Of a stretch of 64,000 nucleotides of DNA, positions 39,401 through 54,400 are shown one piece after another; the stretch's first letter is position 1; every line of letters starts with the position of its first letter. Source of the DNA: Lineus longissimus. Taxonomy: Eukaryota > Nemertea > Pilidiophora > Heteronemertea > Lineidae. The position numbers and the translations under genes are program-made. The stretch is taken from contig NC_088321.1 of assembly GCF_910592395.1 (NCBI RefSeq), positions 11,410,001 to 11,474,000 of the forward strand. The letters are read 5' to 3'. The notes beneath the pieces were generated by a model, which was not told the DNA's origin, made no database searches, and saw only the letters and a list, made by a program, of their open reading frames with translations.

Positions 39401-42400
39401 AACTTCGAAGACAAGGAATGAGGCTCCGCCCCTAATCATTCCAATGGTTTGAATGGGAAAAGGCCAATAAGTCTGGTATTATTATTTTATCAATGACATG
39501 GGCCAATGGAGTAGCATGTGTTATAATCTTGCTGTGACTGGCCGACATTGACAGTGAAACGAAATCAACATCATTTGTTATAGTAGGCCAATTTCTTCTA
39601 ATAAAAGATACCCTATTGTGTCGTTTCTTAAGAATTAATATTAAGGTCTTAGAATCCCTCCTCCATTGTAATGAATAGGGGCGGAGCCTTGTTCCTTGTA
39701 TTCGAGGTTTTAGAGTATACCTTGGCATGTGTACATGTAGCCGAGTAAAGTCTAGGCGAGAAAAAAGGCAGTAGTAGGAATAGGTAACAAGAAAGAAACG
39801 CATGATACGCATTGTGTGCATCAATTATCTCTCTTTTTCAGACTCCTGTGAAATGCGTGGATGCCGCGGTAAATGCTACAAGGGCCGATGTCCTATAGGG
39901 TGGAGAAAGCACCGGTATACCTGCACTTGCCCGTTCGGCTCTTCCTGCTGCTCGCCTGTTGGTGAGTACTAAAACATTTTTGGGGTAGTGTTATCGGCGC
40001 CATTTTTTTATTTTCGGAATACACAATTTGGTTATAATTCTATCAGTTATTTAATTATACTTTGTCCCTTATAGTTTTTTAACGACAATTCAGAATATGA
40101 CTTCCAAATTTGAATGGTTGTAATTTTAGGTAAATAATTGCTAATGACTGTGCCGTTTGAAAAGAAAACAAAGCAGTTTGAGTGAGCTTTATACCCCAAT
40201 ATACCGTATACAAGTAACAAGTATTCTTTCGTTTTGTGCAAAATATTAAACCATGTGTTTGTGTACAAGATCCGAGGGAGGCACTACCGTTTCTTGTTCA
40301 GACAATTTTCTGATGTTGAATAGGGTTTTCTTGTGGCTTATTAAACATCTCCGATGAGTGCACAAAAATCTGGCATCAGTGGTAGGTAGGAATGGAAAAT
40401 ATATGTCATCGATGTCAAAGCCATCCTTGCAACTCGTTAAGTCTTCTCTTCCCTCCGATAACATGGCCACCACTGGAGACAGTGATCAGATATGGGAATA
40501 GAGGCAAGTCCTAAAATTGTCTTCTTTCTGTAGGCAAATGTCCACATCCAACGAGAACATATGCCAATTGCAGACGGCTTGGAGGATGGGTAATACCTGC
40601 TTCAGGTAACCCGAAAGGACGTATTTGCTGCAAACGTAAGTCATAACTGCGCATCGTGAAATATTTAATTGTTTACAGACGACATGCCTGTACTGCATCG
40701 CGTGTTGGATTTTAGAAAGCCCGAGAAATGCTTACAATACCAAAACAATAATGTTGACATGGAGTTCACGATGACGCCAAGATGGATGTAACTTTTCACT
40801 TGGTAATAGCGCGTGGTGTATTTTAGCCACACTGAACGTAAGTAGGATACTCATTGGAATGAACAATTGGCATTTGTGGCAGAAGCACACTAAAATGAAC
40901 TAAAGTAAATCAGTTTCAACATACACGTATAGTTTTTTTGCTATATCTAAGTGTTTCCATACAGTGGACAGCTAGACAGTCCAGGACTTTGCAATAGGGG
41001 AACACAAAATAACTATTCAGTCCAAAAACAATACAAAAAATGCTTGAAAACGGACCACTCCAAAGCCTTAATTGATTATGCCTAGCGTGTCTCTGTTGCA
41101 AATAGACATTCTATTATTCAACGTATTGAAATTCATAAGTAGATATAACAACAAGCTTTCTATTTTACTACTCTACGCTTTTATTTCTTTAGTCCCAACA
41201 TGTGCAAGAAACTGTAAAGCGCACAAGGCACGATGTGCCCCAAGCCGGATGTGCAGATACCCAATAAAATCGCCGAGATGCTCCTGCCGACCCGGCCTAG
41301 TATGCTGCAAGTGTAAGTGAAAGTTTACTATTTATAATTGGGGGCATAATAGTATAGGGTAAAAATAAATAAATTTGACATGTATTCCAGAGTTTGATTA
41401 GACGAGGAATAGACAATACAGGGCAAAATTATATAAGAAATATGTACAAGAAAACGATTGAAACACAACCCTCTCTGTTTTTAGACTCCTGTGAGCTTGC
41501 TGGATGCAGAGGTAAATGCATTAGAGGCCAATGTCCTAGAGGGATGAGACAGCTGAGCGGAAGGACCTGCACTTGTCCGGGAGGCTACTCATGCTGCTCG
41601 CGTAAGTATCAAAACATACGTAATGACAAATTGTATGAGAAGACGCGCCGTTATATCGAAGATGAGCCATCAGACACACTACTTTACCGAGGAAGAAGTG
41701 TGAATGGATAATTTGTTAAAGTCATTTAAATGACTGTTGTTGGAGCCGATTCACAAGAAGACACACCAGTCTTATTGATGTTTAATCAGTCATGTTCAAT
41801 TTGATTGTGCGTTTTGCCTCGATCAGTCAACTGTCCGTATAATCTTATAGTCTTATAGTTTTGTGTGAGTCATCGCTCCATTCATCTATAGAAACAAGTA
41901 TGAGATGATGTGCTTGCCGTAACTTGTAAAAAAGCACCCATCTTCAGATGAACTAATGTGAATGGATACTTTGTTAAATTAGAGTCATTTAAATGACCAT
42001 AGTTCGAGCCTTTTAAAAAGAAACCATGTGTAATCGATGTTTAAATTCGATTGTGCTGTTTTCCTCAATTTGCCGTATGTTTTGTACTCTTGTTGTTGTG
42101 TGTGAGATATCATTTGATTTATTGAGGTACAATTAATTAAAGGTTGGTACTACGGTCACAAAATTTTCTGACGTTGGATTTTCTGGTGCTATATTAAAAA
42201 TGGCCGGGTCTATTTGGCAAGCCGCTCGCCGAACAGGCATATTTTTTTGTCCTGTTTGGAGAGCCGCTTGCCAAACAGCACTAAAAAGGCCACCCTGTTC
42301 GGCCAGCCGGGCTTGCCAAACAGGTAAAAAATCTACCCTGTTTGGCGAGCTGGAGACTTTACAACACATTAGCCAGAGAGTTCGGCTCTCCATTCAGGAC

Positions 42401-45400
42401 AAAAAAAGTCGCTGTTTGGTAAGCCGGGCTTGCCAAATAGTCACTTCCATCAAAAATATCCTATGAGTTCACATATATATGCATCATGGGGCGTTGAAAT
42501 GACACATAGCTGTCATCTATAATAGTTATCGATGACAGGTGGAAATGCCAAAATGTGTCGAGTTATGCTAAGTATAATACTCTGATGATTGGACGTTACA
42601 GCTGATTAAAGTATGAAATAAACATCATTGCGACCCCATAACTTTTTTTCCGATAACAAGGCCACCGCTATACAAACGGACACTGATAGTCAAGTCCTAA
42701 ATTGCTCTCCTTTTGCAGGCAAATGTCCATACCTAACTACAACATATCACCGTTGCAAACAACTTGGAGGATGGGTAATACCAGCCACAGGTAACCCAGT
42801 TGGACGTGTTTGCTGCAAACGTAAGTCCTCATTTGGTCTAGGGATAACAATTTGTAACGTGTAGGGAGCTCACCTTTTATTTTGTCAAATCACAGTTTAC
42901 GCCAACGTCAATAGTCTTAGACCTCGTGACAATTTGGATTTGGCATAAGAAACTGGCAGGAACGTACTCAGAAGCAACATATGAGGTCATGTTTGCCATA
43001 TTTAAGTCTTTCCATCGAGTCGACATGTACAGCTAGGCAGACCAGTAGTTTACAATATGGGGAGTGGGGATGCAGAGAAATGTTTCAGTCCCAAGCAATG
43101 ATAGAAAAAAAATAACAAAAGGATTTCATTCATATACTTACACCTGCTTAAAGGGTCACTGTTTCATATAGACATTCTGTTGTTTATGGTCTTTCCTTTG
43201 GCTATTTTAAACATTGCGGTGAAAAATGCATGTATTAAGTTGATGTAATACGAGTTCTGGCTTTTTACTATTTACGGTTTCATTTCTCTTTTAGTCCCAA
43301 CATGTGCGAGAAACTGTAGAGCATACAAAGCAGGATGTGCAACCATGCGGTCATGCATATACAAAATTAGAACGGCGAGATGCTCCTGCCGGCCTGGCCT
43401 AGTGTGCTGCAGGTGTAAGTGAGAGTTTCAATTATGTTTGGGGCCATCATAGCTTAAAAAGACATAAATAAACTAGACTGGCAACCACAGTCAGACTGAC
43501 GAGAAAAAGCGGTAGAGGGCAAAAAGTATAAAAAAGTAAGTCTCGGTGAGAAAAAAAACAGTAGTGGGCAAAATGGTAAAAAGAAATAAATATGTAACAC
43601 AAACGTATGATACACAAATTAATTATATTTTTTTGTATTTCAGACACTTGTGAGCTGGGTGGATGCCGAGGTAAATGCGTACGAGGCCTATGTCCTCGAG
43701 GGATGAGGCAGCTGAACTCGAGAACCTGCACTTGTCCGTTAGGCTATTCCTGCTGCTCGCGTAAGTATAAAAAAACATATTTAACGAAAATACGTAGATT
43801 CGATGTTGATTGTTTCGGAAGTCGCCTACACCAAACAAAGGAACTAGAATGATGAGATGATTATGTTAGATTATGAGTCATTCATATGACCATCGTTCGT
43901 GTCCATTAAAAGGAAACAAATCTGTTTTATCGATGTTAATATCAAAACGTGTGCCTCAATCGAGCTTACAGTACTCACTCAATTGTTATGTGTAGGATAT
44001 ACGAAACCATTCGTTTGTGCTTTGTAATGTTTGTTTCCTCAATCTACATTCCATGACGTTCAACGTTACGAAAGGAGGTTCTTCGTTTCATGGTCAGAGG
44101 ATTTCCTGTCGTTGAAATACATTTCCTGGTGCTTTATTGAAAATAATCGACGAGTGTACAACAATCGGGCATCGGTGCTTGATGGATGGACGATAACTGA
44201 TCAGCCGGCGTGTTATCATGTTTGAATATTTTTCTCCTATACACACATCTGCCGCTGGTGGTCGAATTACCAAAAAGATTGACTTGTATTATCGATACAC
44301 ATCATATGCTGGTGATTCATAGTCAAAATCATCATTGCGACCCTATAAGTCTATCCTTTTCTATACCATGGCCGCAACTAGGTACACATAGATATGGAAA
44401 TAGAGACGAATTTAAACATCAATTTCTCTTCGTAGACGCGAGTTCTGACATTAATTTCTCTTTGTAGGCAAATGTCCATACCCAACTAGATCAATTTTGA
44501 TGTGCATACGGCTTGGAGGATGGCCAATACCCGCTACAGGTGTCCCGAAAGGACGTGTTTGCTGCAAACGTAAGTCCTAATTTTGGGGGACATTTGTTTA
44601 CAGACGACAGGAATATACACCTGCAATGTATTGCTACACATATCAATGTTAATAGAATTCACTTTGTCACCGGTAGAAAAGTCACTTTTCACTAAATCTA
44701 TAATGCCATAATTATAATATATAATTGAGCCTCGATCAACGTACTCGTGGCAATGACCATTTAACATTTGAACCACGGCAGAAAACGTCGCGAATCCAAA
44801 GTAAATCGGGTCCAACAAACGTGGTTGTTTGCCATATTTCTGCGTCCATGCAGTGGACAGTTATTCTGACTAGAACTTTGCAATGGCTGGATATACAGAA
44901 GGAAGTTTTAGTCACAAACAATGACAAAAAACGGAAACACCCAACCTGTCTGGCGTGCCTCTGTTACAAATATATCCAACTATTCTAACGATATCAACGT
45001 ACAGTCAAGAAAATATGCTTTTCATTTTATGTAACGCTAATATCGCTTTTTCAGTCCCAACATGCAAATACAACTGTAAAGTGTACAAGGCACGATGTGC
45101 CCCAATCCGGATGTGCAGATACCCAATAAAATCGCCGAGATGCACCTGCCGGCCCGGCCTAGTATGCTGCAAATGTAAGTGACAATTCTCAGTTATGACT
45201 GGGGCTATGATAGAAAAGGATAAAAACATTGGCATGTAATCCAGGTTAAGACTAATAAACGGTTATAAAGCGGGCAAACGTATAAACAAATACACATAGT
45301 CTACTATCGTATGATACGCAGTGAGTTGATCAGTTATCATCTCTGTATTTCAGACACATGCGAGCTTCGTGGATGCAATGGTGAATGCATAAGAGGCCGC

Positions 45401-48400
45401 CGATGTCCTAATGGGAGGAGACCGCTTCGGAATTCCTGCACTTGTCCAGCCGGCTATTCCTGCTGCAAACGTATTGGTAAGTATCAATTAACATCTTAAA
45501 AGCAAAATAGATGAGAGGCGATGACGTGCTTGCTGTTACATTACCAGACCGAGGAACAAGCGTTTAATTTGCCTATAGAGTCATTTCATTGACTGAGGTT
45601 CGAGCCAAATCAAAAGAAAACAAAGCTGTCTTATCGATGTTCACACTTGAGTGAGCCTTTTACCTAAATCTACCGTATAACTCAATCAATTGTTATGTGT
45701 TAGATATCAATCTACTCGTTTATGTACAACTATCTCGATGGGAGGTACTAGTATGCCATTCATGGTCAGACGATCTCCCGATGTCAAACGGGAGTTTCTA
45801 GCGCTGCGTTAAAAATATCCGATGAGTGCACATCAAGCTGGTACCGTTGGGTGGATGGAATGGGAATTACCCGTCAATGATAGCTATTTAGCCAGCGTGG
45901 TAGCATGTTTGAAATCGTCTCTTTTGAGATGTATGCCATCGGCGGTGGAATATCCAAAATCTGTAGAGTTATGCTACGTATTATACTTTGATGATTTAGA
46001 CGTTACGGAGTATCATAATGCGATGTCAAAATCATCAATGCGACCCCATAATTCTGAATATGGCCACAACTAGGGAAAATTACTAGCATTTTGAAATAAA
46101 GACGTTATTTTCTCTCTGTAGGCAAATGTCCATACCCGACTAGAACATATGCCATTTGCAAACGGCTTGGAGGATGGGTAATACCCGCTTCCGGTAACCC
46201 GAAAGGACGTATATGCTGCAAACGTAAGTCCCAATATTGCATAGGAATGACGTGCTTATGTGCCTGTAATGCACTGACTGTTGCATTTTGGCAAGCCCTT
46301 GGTTTGCTTTCAGTTGTAACATGTAAGGTTGTCACCGTTCTCTTCAATTTCGTGTTTTTTGTTTTTAAACCTCACTGCACGTACTAGTGGAAATAGAAAT
46401 TTGGCTTTGAGCCGCATGTATGAATTATGCATTCTATTACGCTAGCCTTATTGACTTCCTGAAATTCATGAGTTGATAAAATAAGATATAACTTTGTTTT
46501 ACTTATTGTGCGGTTGTATTGCTGTTTTAGTCCCAACATGTGCGAGGAACTGTAGAGCGCAGAAGGCACGATGTGCACTCAATCGGACATGCAGATACCC
46601 AATAAGATCGCAGAGATGCTCCTGCCGGCCCGGCCTAGTGTGCTGCCAATGTAAGTGACAGTTCTCAGTTCTGACTTGTGCTATGATAGAAAAGGATAAA
46701 AAATGTCCAAATAACTTTATTTTTTAGTTGATTTCGAATTTGGTGTATATTATATACATGACTGTACAACTATATAAATAATACATAAATTTGGTAGATT
46801 CTAGACACATATTCGCTTTTTATAAAATAGGCACATAGTAGAGATTTTTCCACTTGCTTTCATCTACGCGATGTTGCTGACATCTTTTCTTCGACGGATG
46901 GCGTGAATCCGATTGTCTTAGCCAATATACGTCATGGTTCATTTGACTAGTGCGACACCAATTTGTCTCAAGGTTATGCGATTCGCCTTTGCGTCAATTT
47001 CATTGTAAGAGTTCACAATGTCAGGCCTATATAGATTTCACTTCAGTATTTGCACTATTTCTTTTCTGAAGATTTGTCGTTAATCCACAGTGACACTGAT
47101 CGACAAAACCACAAACACTGATAGAAGTATAGGGACGGGTTAGGCCACAAGTGATCAGTTGATTCCCAATGCTAACCACTGTCAATAAACTCATGGCAAC
47201 CTGAAGACCGACCAGTTAGAACCAATCAGCAAGAATCTTCCTTTGCCTGATTAATGCATAAACTAGGGGCAGTCCAGCCTAAAATTAATGTACCGACCTA
47301 GAGTATTTACCGCAAACGTTTGATACAGAGCGCATGCGTTGGTTTTCAATTCATTTCAGACACCTGTGAGCTTCGTGGATGCAATGGTAAATGCATAAAA
47401 GGCCGCCGATGTCCTAATGGGAGGAGACCGCTCCGGAATTCCTGCACTTGTCCAGCCGGCTATTCCTGCTGCAAAATCATCAGTAAGTATTAATACATCT
47501 CAAGGAAAAATAAGTATGAGAAGGTGTACTCGTCCAATACTAGAGGAACCATCCACGATACCGAGGAATGGTAATAATTGATAATTTGTTAAATTAAAGT
47601 CTTTAACGACGGTAGTTCGAGTCCATTCAAAAGAAAACAAAGAAATTTCCCTGAGTTGAAAGACATTTTTATGGTGATATATTACAAATCTCGAAAAGTT
47701 CACAAAAATCTGGCACCGGTGCATCGTTGGAATTGAAAAAAAACACCTGTCGCGAATAACTAATTCGTCTCTTTATTAGACAGACGCCGTCGGCGGTGGA
47801 ATGGGCAAATTTGTCGCTTTGGCTGATTGTATATTTTGTGATCATAACATTATTTTTTTGTAGAGAAGTGTCCATATCGAACAAGGACATATTTAAATTG
47901 CAGACGGCTTGGAGGATGGACAATACCCGCTTCAGGTGTCCCCCTTGGGCGTGTTTGCTGCAAACGTAAGTCTTAGTTTTGCATAAGGATGACATACAAT
48001 GTAATTGTTTACAGACGGCATGAATAATGTGCCTGTAGTGCATTGCGTGTTGCATTTTGGCAAACCCTAAAACTGCTTAAAATACCAAAACACCGATGTT
48101 TACTTTGATAATAATGTCGCTCTTCAATTAAATGACGTGTCGTGTTTATAAGCAATATATAGTATAACGTACTCATAATAATAGACAGATAGCGTTCGGA
48201 TCGAAGTAGAGACACACTAAATCCAATGTAAATCAGTTGCACCATACATGTATGTTTGTCATATTGAAGTTTTTCCATACATTGGACAGCTGGACAGACC
48301 AGCACTTTGTAATTTTGGGAACACTGAATAACAAAGCAGTCAAAAAATGACATAAAATGCATTTAAAGGGAGACACTAGAAAGGGTAAATTCTGCCTAAC

Positions 48401-51400
48401 CTGCCTCTGTTGCAAATATAAACTCTATCTTTCTAATCTTATCAACATATTTAATTTCGTTAGTAACAAGATATCAAGCTTTTCATTTTGCTCTACACTT
48501 TTATTGATTCAGTCCCAACATGTGTGAAAAATTGTAGAGCGTACAGAGCGCGATGTACACCAAAGCGGAATTGCAAGTTCGAAATAAAATCGTCTAGATG
48601 TTCCTGCCGGCCCGGCCTAGTATGCTGCAAGTGTAAGTTACAATTATCAGTTTTGAGTCGGGGCATGATAGTAAAAGATGGAACACAAATTGGCAATGTA
48701 TTCCAAGGTGATACGAGTCAAGAAATAGACTGTAGAGGGCAAAATTACCAATAGAAAATATGTACCACGAACGAAATTGATACACAGTGCGTGCTTCAGT
48801 TATCTCTGTATTTCAGACACATGTGAGCTACGCGGATGCAAAGGTAAATGCTTTTTTGGCCGCCGATGTCCTACAGGGATGAGGCAGCTGAAGCGGACCT
48901 GCACATGTCCAGTAGGCTATTCCTGCTGCTACCGTAAGTATTAAAACATCTTAAAAGAAAATAAGTATGACCATGTGCATTCCGTTGGATACATTATAGT
49001 AGGAGCCATCTACTAAACCGTGGAACTAATGTGAATGGATAATCTGTTAAATCAGAGTCATTCAAATGACCGTGGTTCGAGCCTTTTAAAAATTAAAAAA
49101 AAACAGATTGGGAAGATTTATCGATTTTTAACTTCGAGTGCGTTTTCGCCTCGATCTACCGTATATATACAGGGTGTTTCAAAAAAAGGAAACCGAGATT
49201 AATTTGTTAATTTCCTTGACAGTATTTTGGAAATTGGCAACCACTTATATGACACCATGGCATCCAATTTACTGTCACAGATGACTGAGAACGAAGCAGT
49301 TCAATCAACCAGTCAGAACTGGTCTTGCACCAGATTTACCGCAGCGGAACTCCGTCAAGAAAGAACCAGACCAGAGACCAGTGTGGCCTTTTAAAACGTA
49401 CGCCGCCGGCAATCGATGGCCAAACGTTTTCGAGTTATGATATATTGGGTGGATAACAATACGCGCCCAACTTCATAGGGGTCAATAACTTTTGATTTTT
49501 TGCTCTAGTGAAATATAGTTCATTACATAGATCTCATAATGTTTGTTACTATTATGCGAAGTTGGTACGAAAATCTTAGACTTTATTTTTTTGGGAGCCT
49601 ATTGAAATCATCTTGTAAAAAGTTGCAAGGTCCAAAATGGTTCCCGAGACGTTGCCTGCGGATGATGTCCGGAATATTACCTGTCAATTAATTGTCATTG
49701 AGCACCGAAAAATTTTTTTTTTGGACCTGATTACTTTTCTTAACAGACACATGTCATAGTCTCAAACAATGTTTGCATCAGGTGATGCACGGTAAAGGAG
49801 ACTTAGGGGAGTATCGGTGTACGATGGTGGGCCACTTCATCACTTCGTGTAATCTGCATATAGGTCACTCTCAGACAACGATGATGAAATCGACATTGGC
49901 ACTTCTTTTATCTGACATACCTTGAACACCCATGGCAAAATTAAAAGGAAATTTACACACGCTGTGGGAGAAAAATAGATAAGAAAATACACGGATTTTC
50001 ATTAGCATTGCCTTTTAAGATGCAGTGCTCTGAATTGTTGGATAACATTCGTCTTGACGAGAATATTGCTTTGCTATTATTTGGACTTGGCATATTTTAA
50101 CCCTTCATTTTAATTTTGCCTTTAATCTAAAAATATCAAAGAATTTTTAAGGTAAAATTTATTATACGGTGGAAAACACTCAGAACCTAGTATTCACAAG
50201 CTTTCATTTCCATAGACTGGATATCTGGTCATTAACCCTTATAAGTCGGCGCAATATTTTGTTATCCACTCGCTTTATCATTCTCCGACGATTTAGTTGT
50301 CAAAATTATCATTGGGACTTTATAAGTCTGATTTTCTACCCAATATCATGGGAACCACTTAATGTAGGGACACTTTAATATGGAAATATAGAGGCGATTC
50401 CTCACATTATTTTCTCTTTGTAGGCAGATGTCCATACCCCACTAGAACTTATGCCAATTGCAAACGGCTTGGAGGATGGGTAATACCTGTTTCAAATAAC
50501 CCGAAAGGACGTGTTTGCTGCAAACGTAAGTCTTGATTTCGCATAGGGGTGACGTTCGTTTACAGAAGGCATTTATATAGTGTCAAACCCTAAAAATGCA
50601 ACCATATACCTACCATTTTCACATAGAGAGTTTAGGTCGTCACCTGTAAGAATGTCACTTCTCATTTTAATGTCGTGTCGTGTTTTCAAGCCTAATTGAA
50701 CATACTCGTGACAATAGCCATTTGGCATGTAACGCGTGGCAGAAATGTACATAATCCAATGTAAATCATGTGCAATATACGTGGCAGTTTACCATATTTC
50801 TGTGTTTTTCATAAAACCCCGCTAAGAGGATGGGTAATACTGTGGGAGAAAAATAGATAAGAAAATACATGAATTTTTCCCCCTCTATTAGTCGACAGCT
50901 AATAGACAGATCTACCAGGAAAAGGTAGAGAGAGAAATCTATCCAAAACAGTGACAAAAAAGACTGAAAACCGAAACACTCAAAAATGTAAAATACTTTT
51001 CTAATTGCTTTGTCCTGGTTTTATTTGGAGGGAAATGTTCAGTATTGGGTTGTAATCAAATTATTTAAACAGAGAAGCAAGCCAATTAGTTCAACGTTTA
51101 ATGCATTATAGCAGTTTAATTACAAAGAAAACCTATATTGAAAATACGAACGATGTGCTAGCCAATCTAAACAAGAGCTCGTTAAACATTCTTCTTTTAT
51201 ACATGATAATAATTGACTTAGATTAATTAACCTTTTGATATTCATACGTAGATATCAACTTGTTTCCACTTTTTTTAAATTCTGTAATTGTTTTTTCAGT
51301 ACCAACATGCGCGAGAAACTGTAAAATTGTCAAGGCGCAATGTGCATCAAGGCGATCGTGCAGATACCCACTTATCACCTCAAGATGCACCTGCCGGCCA

Positions 51401-54400
51401 GGCCTAGTATGCTGCAAGTGTAAGTGAAAAATGCAAAATGATGAAAACATGAAAAAAAACACAATATGATAACCTTTTAACCGGGCCATGATAAAAGGGA
51501 ATGAAAATAACTCGATCAAGTATTCCAGAGAAATACTAGACGACATAAAATAGTTGGAGGTCAAACGTTTAAGTAAAGGAAAATGTGCATGTACATGTAC
51601 CACAAACATATGTTACACATTGTGTGCATCAGTAATCTCTCTATTTCAGACACATGTGAGCTAGCCGGATGCAAAGGTAAATGCTTGAGGGGCCGATGTC
51701 CTAAAGGGTGGAGACCGCACCGGGGTACCTGCACTTGTCCGCTAGGCTATTCCTGCTGCTCACGTATACGTAAGTATTGCAACTTGTTACAATGAAAAAA
51801 TATGCCTGCCGTTTGATACAAAACCGAGGAACAAAGTGTGAATGGATAGTTCGCTGAATTAGAGTCATTTTATTGACTGTGATTCGAACCGTTTAAGAAG
51901 ACAACAAGGCAGTCTTATCGAGTGAGTTTTTAACCTCAATCTTCCGCTCAGTACTAAATTAATTGTTATGAGTAAGATATGAATCCATTCGTTTATGTAA
52001 AAAATCCGAAGGAAGGCGTTAACTACCGTTTCGACGGTTAGACGACTTCTTGATGTTGAGTGAGGTTTTCTGGTGCCGCAGTAAAAATCTTAGATGACTG
52101 GACAATCAATAATCTGTCGTTGGCATGGGTAATACCCATCATTATACAAATAGTGGATGTTTGGGAGTCCGATATGGAATTTTGATGGACGAAGAAATGT
52201 CATGGCGGACTAGGCTTTGCGAGTCCGCCATGACATTTCTTCGTCCATCAAAATTCCATATTGGACGACCTTAAACATCCACTATTTGCTATATTATGCA
52301 ACCAAATGTTTCTTAAACGTAACTACCGGCGACCATCCAAGATCATTTGTAAACTTCATTTTGATTGGATTAAAACCTTTTAGGATCCGTTACGACATTT
52401 TTTTGGATCCGTTATTGCTTTTTTGGATCCGATACGATGTGATGACTTGAAATCACATTATGTGAATCGAGTTACGCTATTGGCCAAGAACATTTGGTAG
52501 CATAATATGGATGGTTTATGGCCGGTGTAATGACATGTTTAAATTCGTCACTTTTTAGGCGCTGGCGGTGGATCAAATGGCCATAATTTGTTGAGTTATG
52601 ATACATATCATCACAATTGATTAAAATGTTATGCCTGATCATAATGTGATCACAATGTCATCATTGCGACCCCAAAAAGTCGATTCTTTCCCGATATGGC
52701 CAAAGCTATATATTCGGACATTGATATGGAAAAAGAGTAGAGTCCTAAAATTGTTTTCCATTTGCAGACAAATGTCCACACGCAACTTTGCCAATTTTGG
52801 TTTGCTTACGGCTTGGAGGATGGGTCATACCAGCGTCAGGTAACCCGAGAGGACGTGTTTGCTGCAAACGTAAGTCCTAAATTTGCATAGGGACGACATT
52901 TGTTTACCGACGACATCCATATATCCCTGCAATACATTGGGTGTTGCAGTGTGTCAAGCCCATAAAGTTCATGCAGTACAAGTCCTATGTTCACATGTAG
53001 TTCACCTTGTCACCTGTAAGAATGTAACTTCACTTTATCGTCATGTCATGTTTTTATGCCTTAAATGTCAAAGAACGTTCGACTCGTGTCAATAGTCACT
53101 TGGTATTTGAACCACTGCATAAATTTACTGAATGCAATGCAAACCGGATGCAACCAAAGTGAGGGAAGAACGTTCATGTCCCAAACAATGACAAAAAAAA
53201 CCCATTGAATATCGGAAACATCGTTAAAAACCACCCAAACGAGCCACTGTTGCAAATATACATTTGTATTCTTGAAACATTATTTACGCACTGAAAATTC
53301 GTGAGTATATGTAATTATAAGATATATATCATGCTTTTAACTTCTAATCGCTTTTATTGTTCTTTAGTCCCAACATGTGCGAAGAACTGTAGAGCGCAGA
53401 AGGCAGGATGTACACTCAAGCGGTTATGCAGATACAAAATAACCTCGTCGAGATGCTACTGCCGGGCCGACCTAGTATGCTGCAAATGTAAGTGTCAACT
53501 CTCAGTAATCATTGAGAGACAAGACCGCCATTGACTTTTTAAGCCTTTTAGCAGGTAAATAGTAATGCTTGACCGCGACGCATTAAATACTGCGTGGGGT
53601 TATGAATCTGAAATTTTGATATGATATTCCGGACAGTCGGGCAAGTAAATGGTGAAAAGTAAATAAACAGGTATTTGACCATGGAAATTTTTGGATAATC
53701 GACAAATTGGACAAACGTTGATATTTCCACTCTTTTAAGCCAACTGGCAGAAAAATCTCAAAACATGCCCCCTATTGCCAAATTAGCAAAGTTCAAATTT
53801 ATTTTTTTCATTAAATAATTTCTTTATATCTGTAGAATTGCCACACCAAATATCTTTTCAATACCTCTCCAAATATACACTTGACATTTAAAAACATACT
53901 CGCGTCTGATTGATAGGTCTGAAACCCTCAACCTATAAATATGCAATGGTGTTCGTGTCTCTTGAGGCCATAATGGGGCTAAAAACAGGGGGGGGGGGAG
54001 CTAGACGAGATATACACGATGTAATATTCCAAAAAGTATGATACAAAGTGCGTTCGACAGTTATCTCTATATTTCAGACACTTGTGAGCTACGTGGGTGT
54101 GGAGGTAGATGTATACGAGGCCGCCGATGTCCTACAGGGAGCAGGCTGATGAATATGAGGTCCTGCACTTGCCCGCTAGGCTACGCCTGCTGCACACGCA
54201 TACGTAAGTATTGAAACAACTCAAAGGGAAAATAAAGAATGAGAAGATGCGCTTGCCCTTTGGATACCAGACTGAAGAATTCGCATGAGAAGATAATTTA
54301 TTAAATTTGAGGCCATTAAATGACCGTGGTACGAGTTGATTCAATACAAAACAAAGCAGTCTTGTCGTTGAATTTGAGTGAACTTTTTACCTAATCTACC

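Noticed and set aside
42719-42840. Dibasic CCKRK or CKCK ends of modules as propeptide cleavage sites
   Set aside because: The final residues come from reading through the gtaagt donor. After splicing the junctions are CC-K-L-P-T-C and CC-K-Y-T-C, with no KR site.
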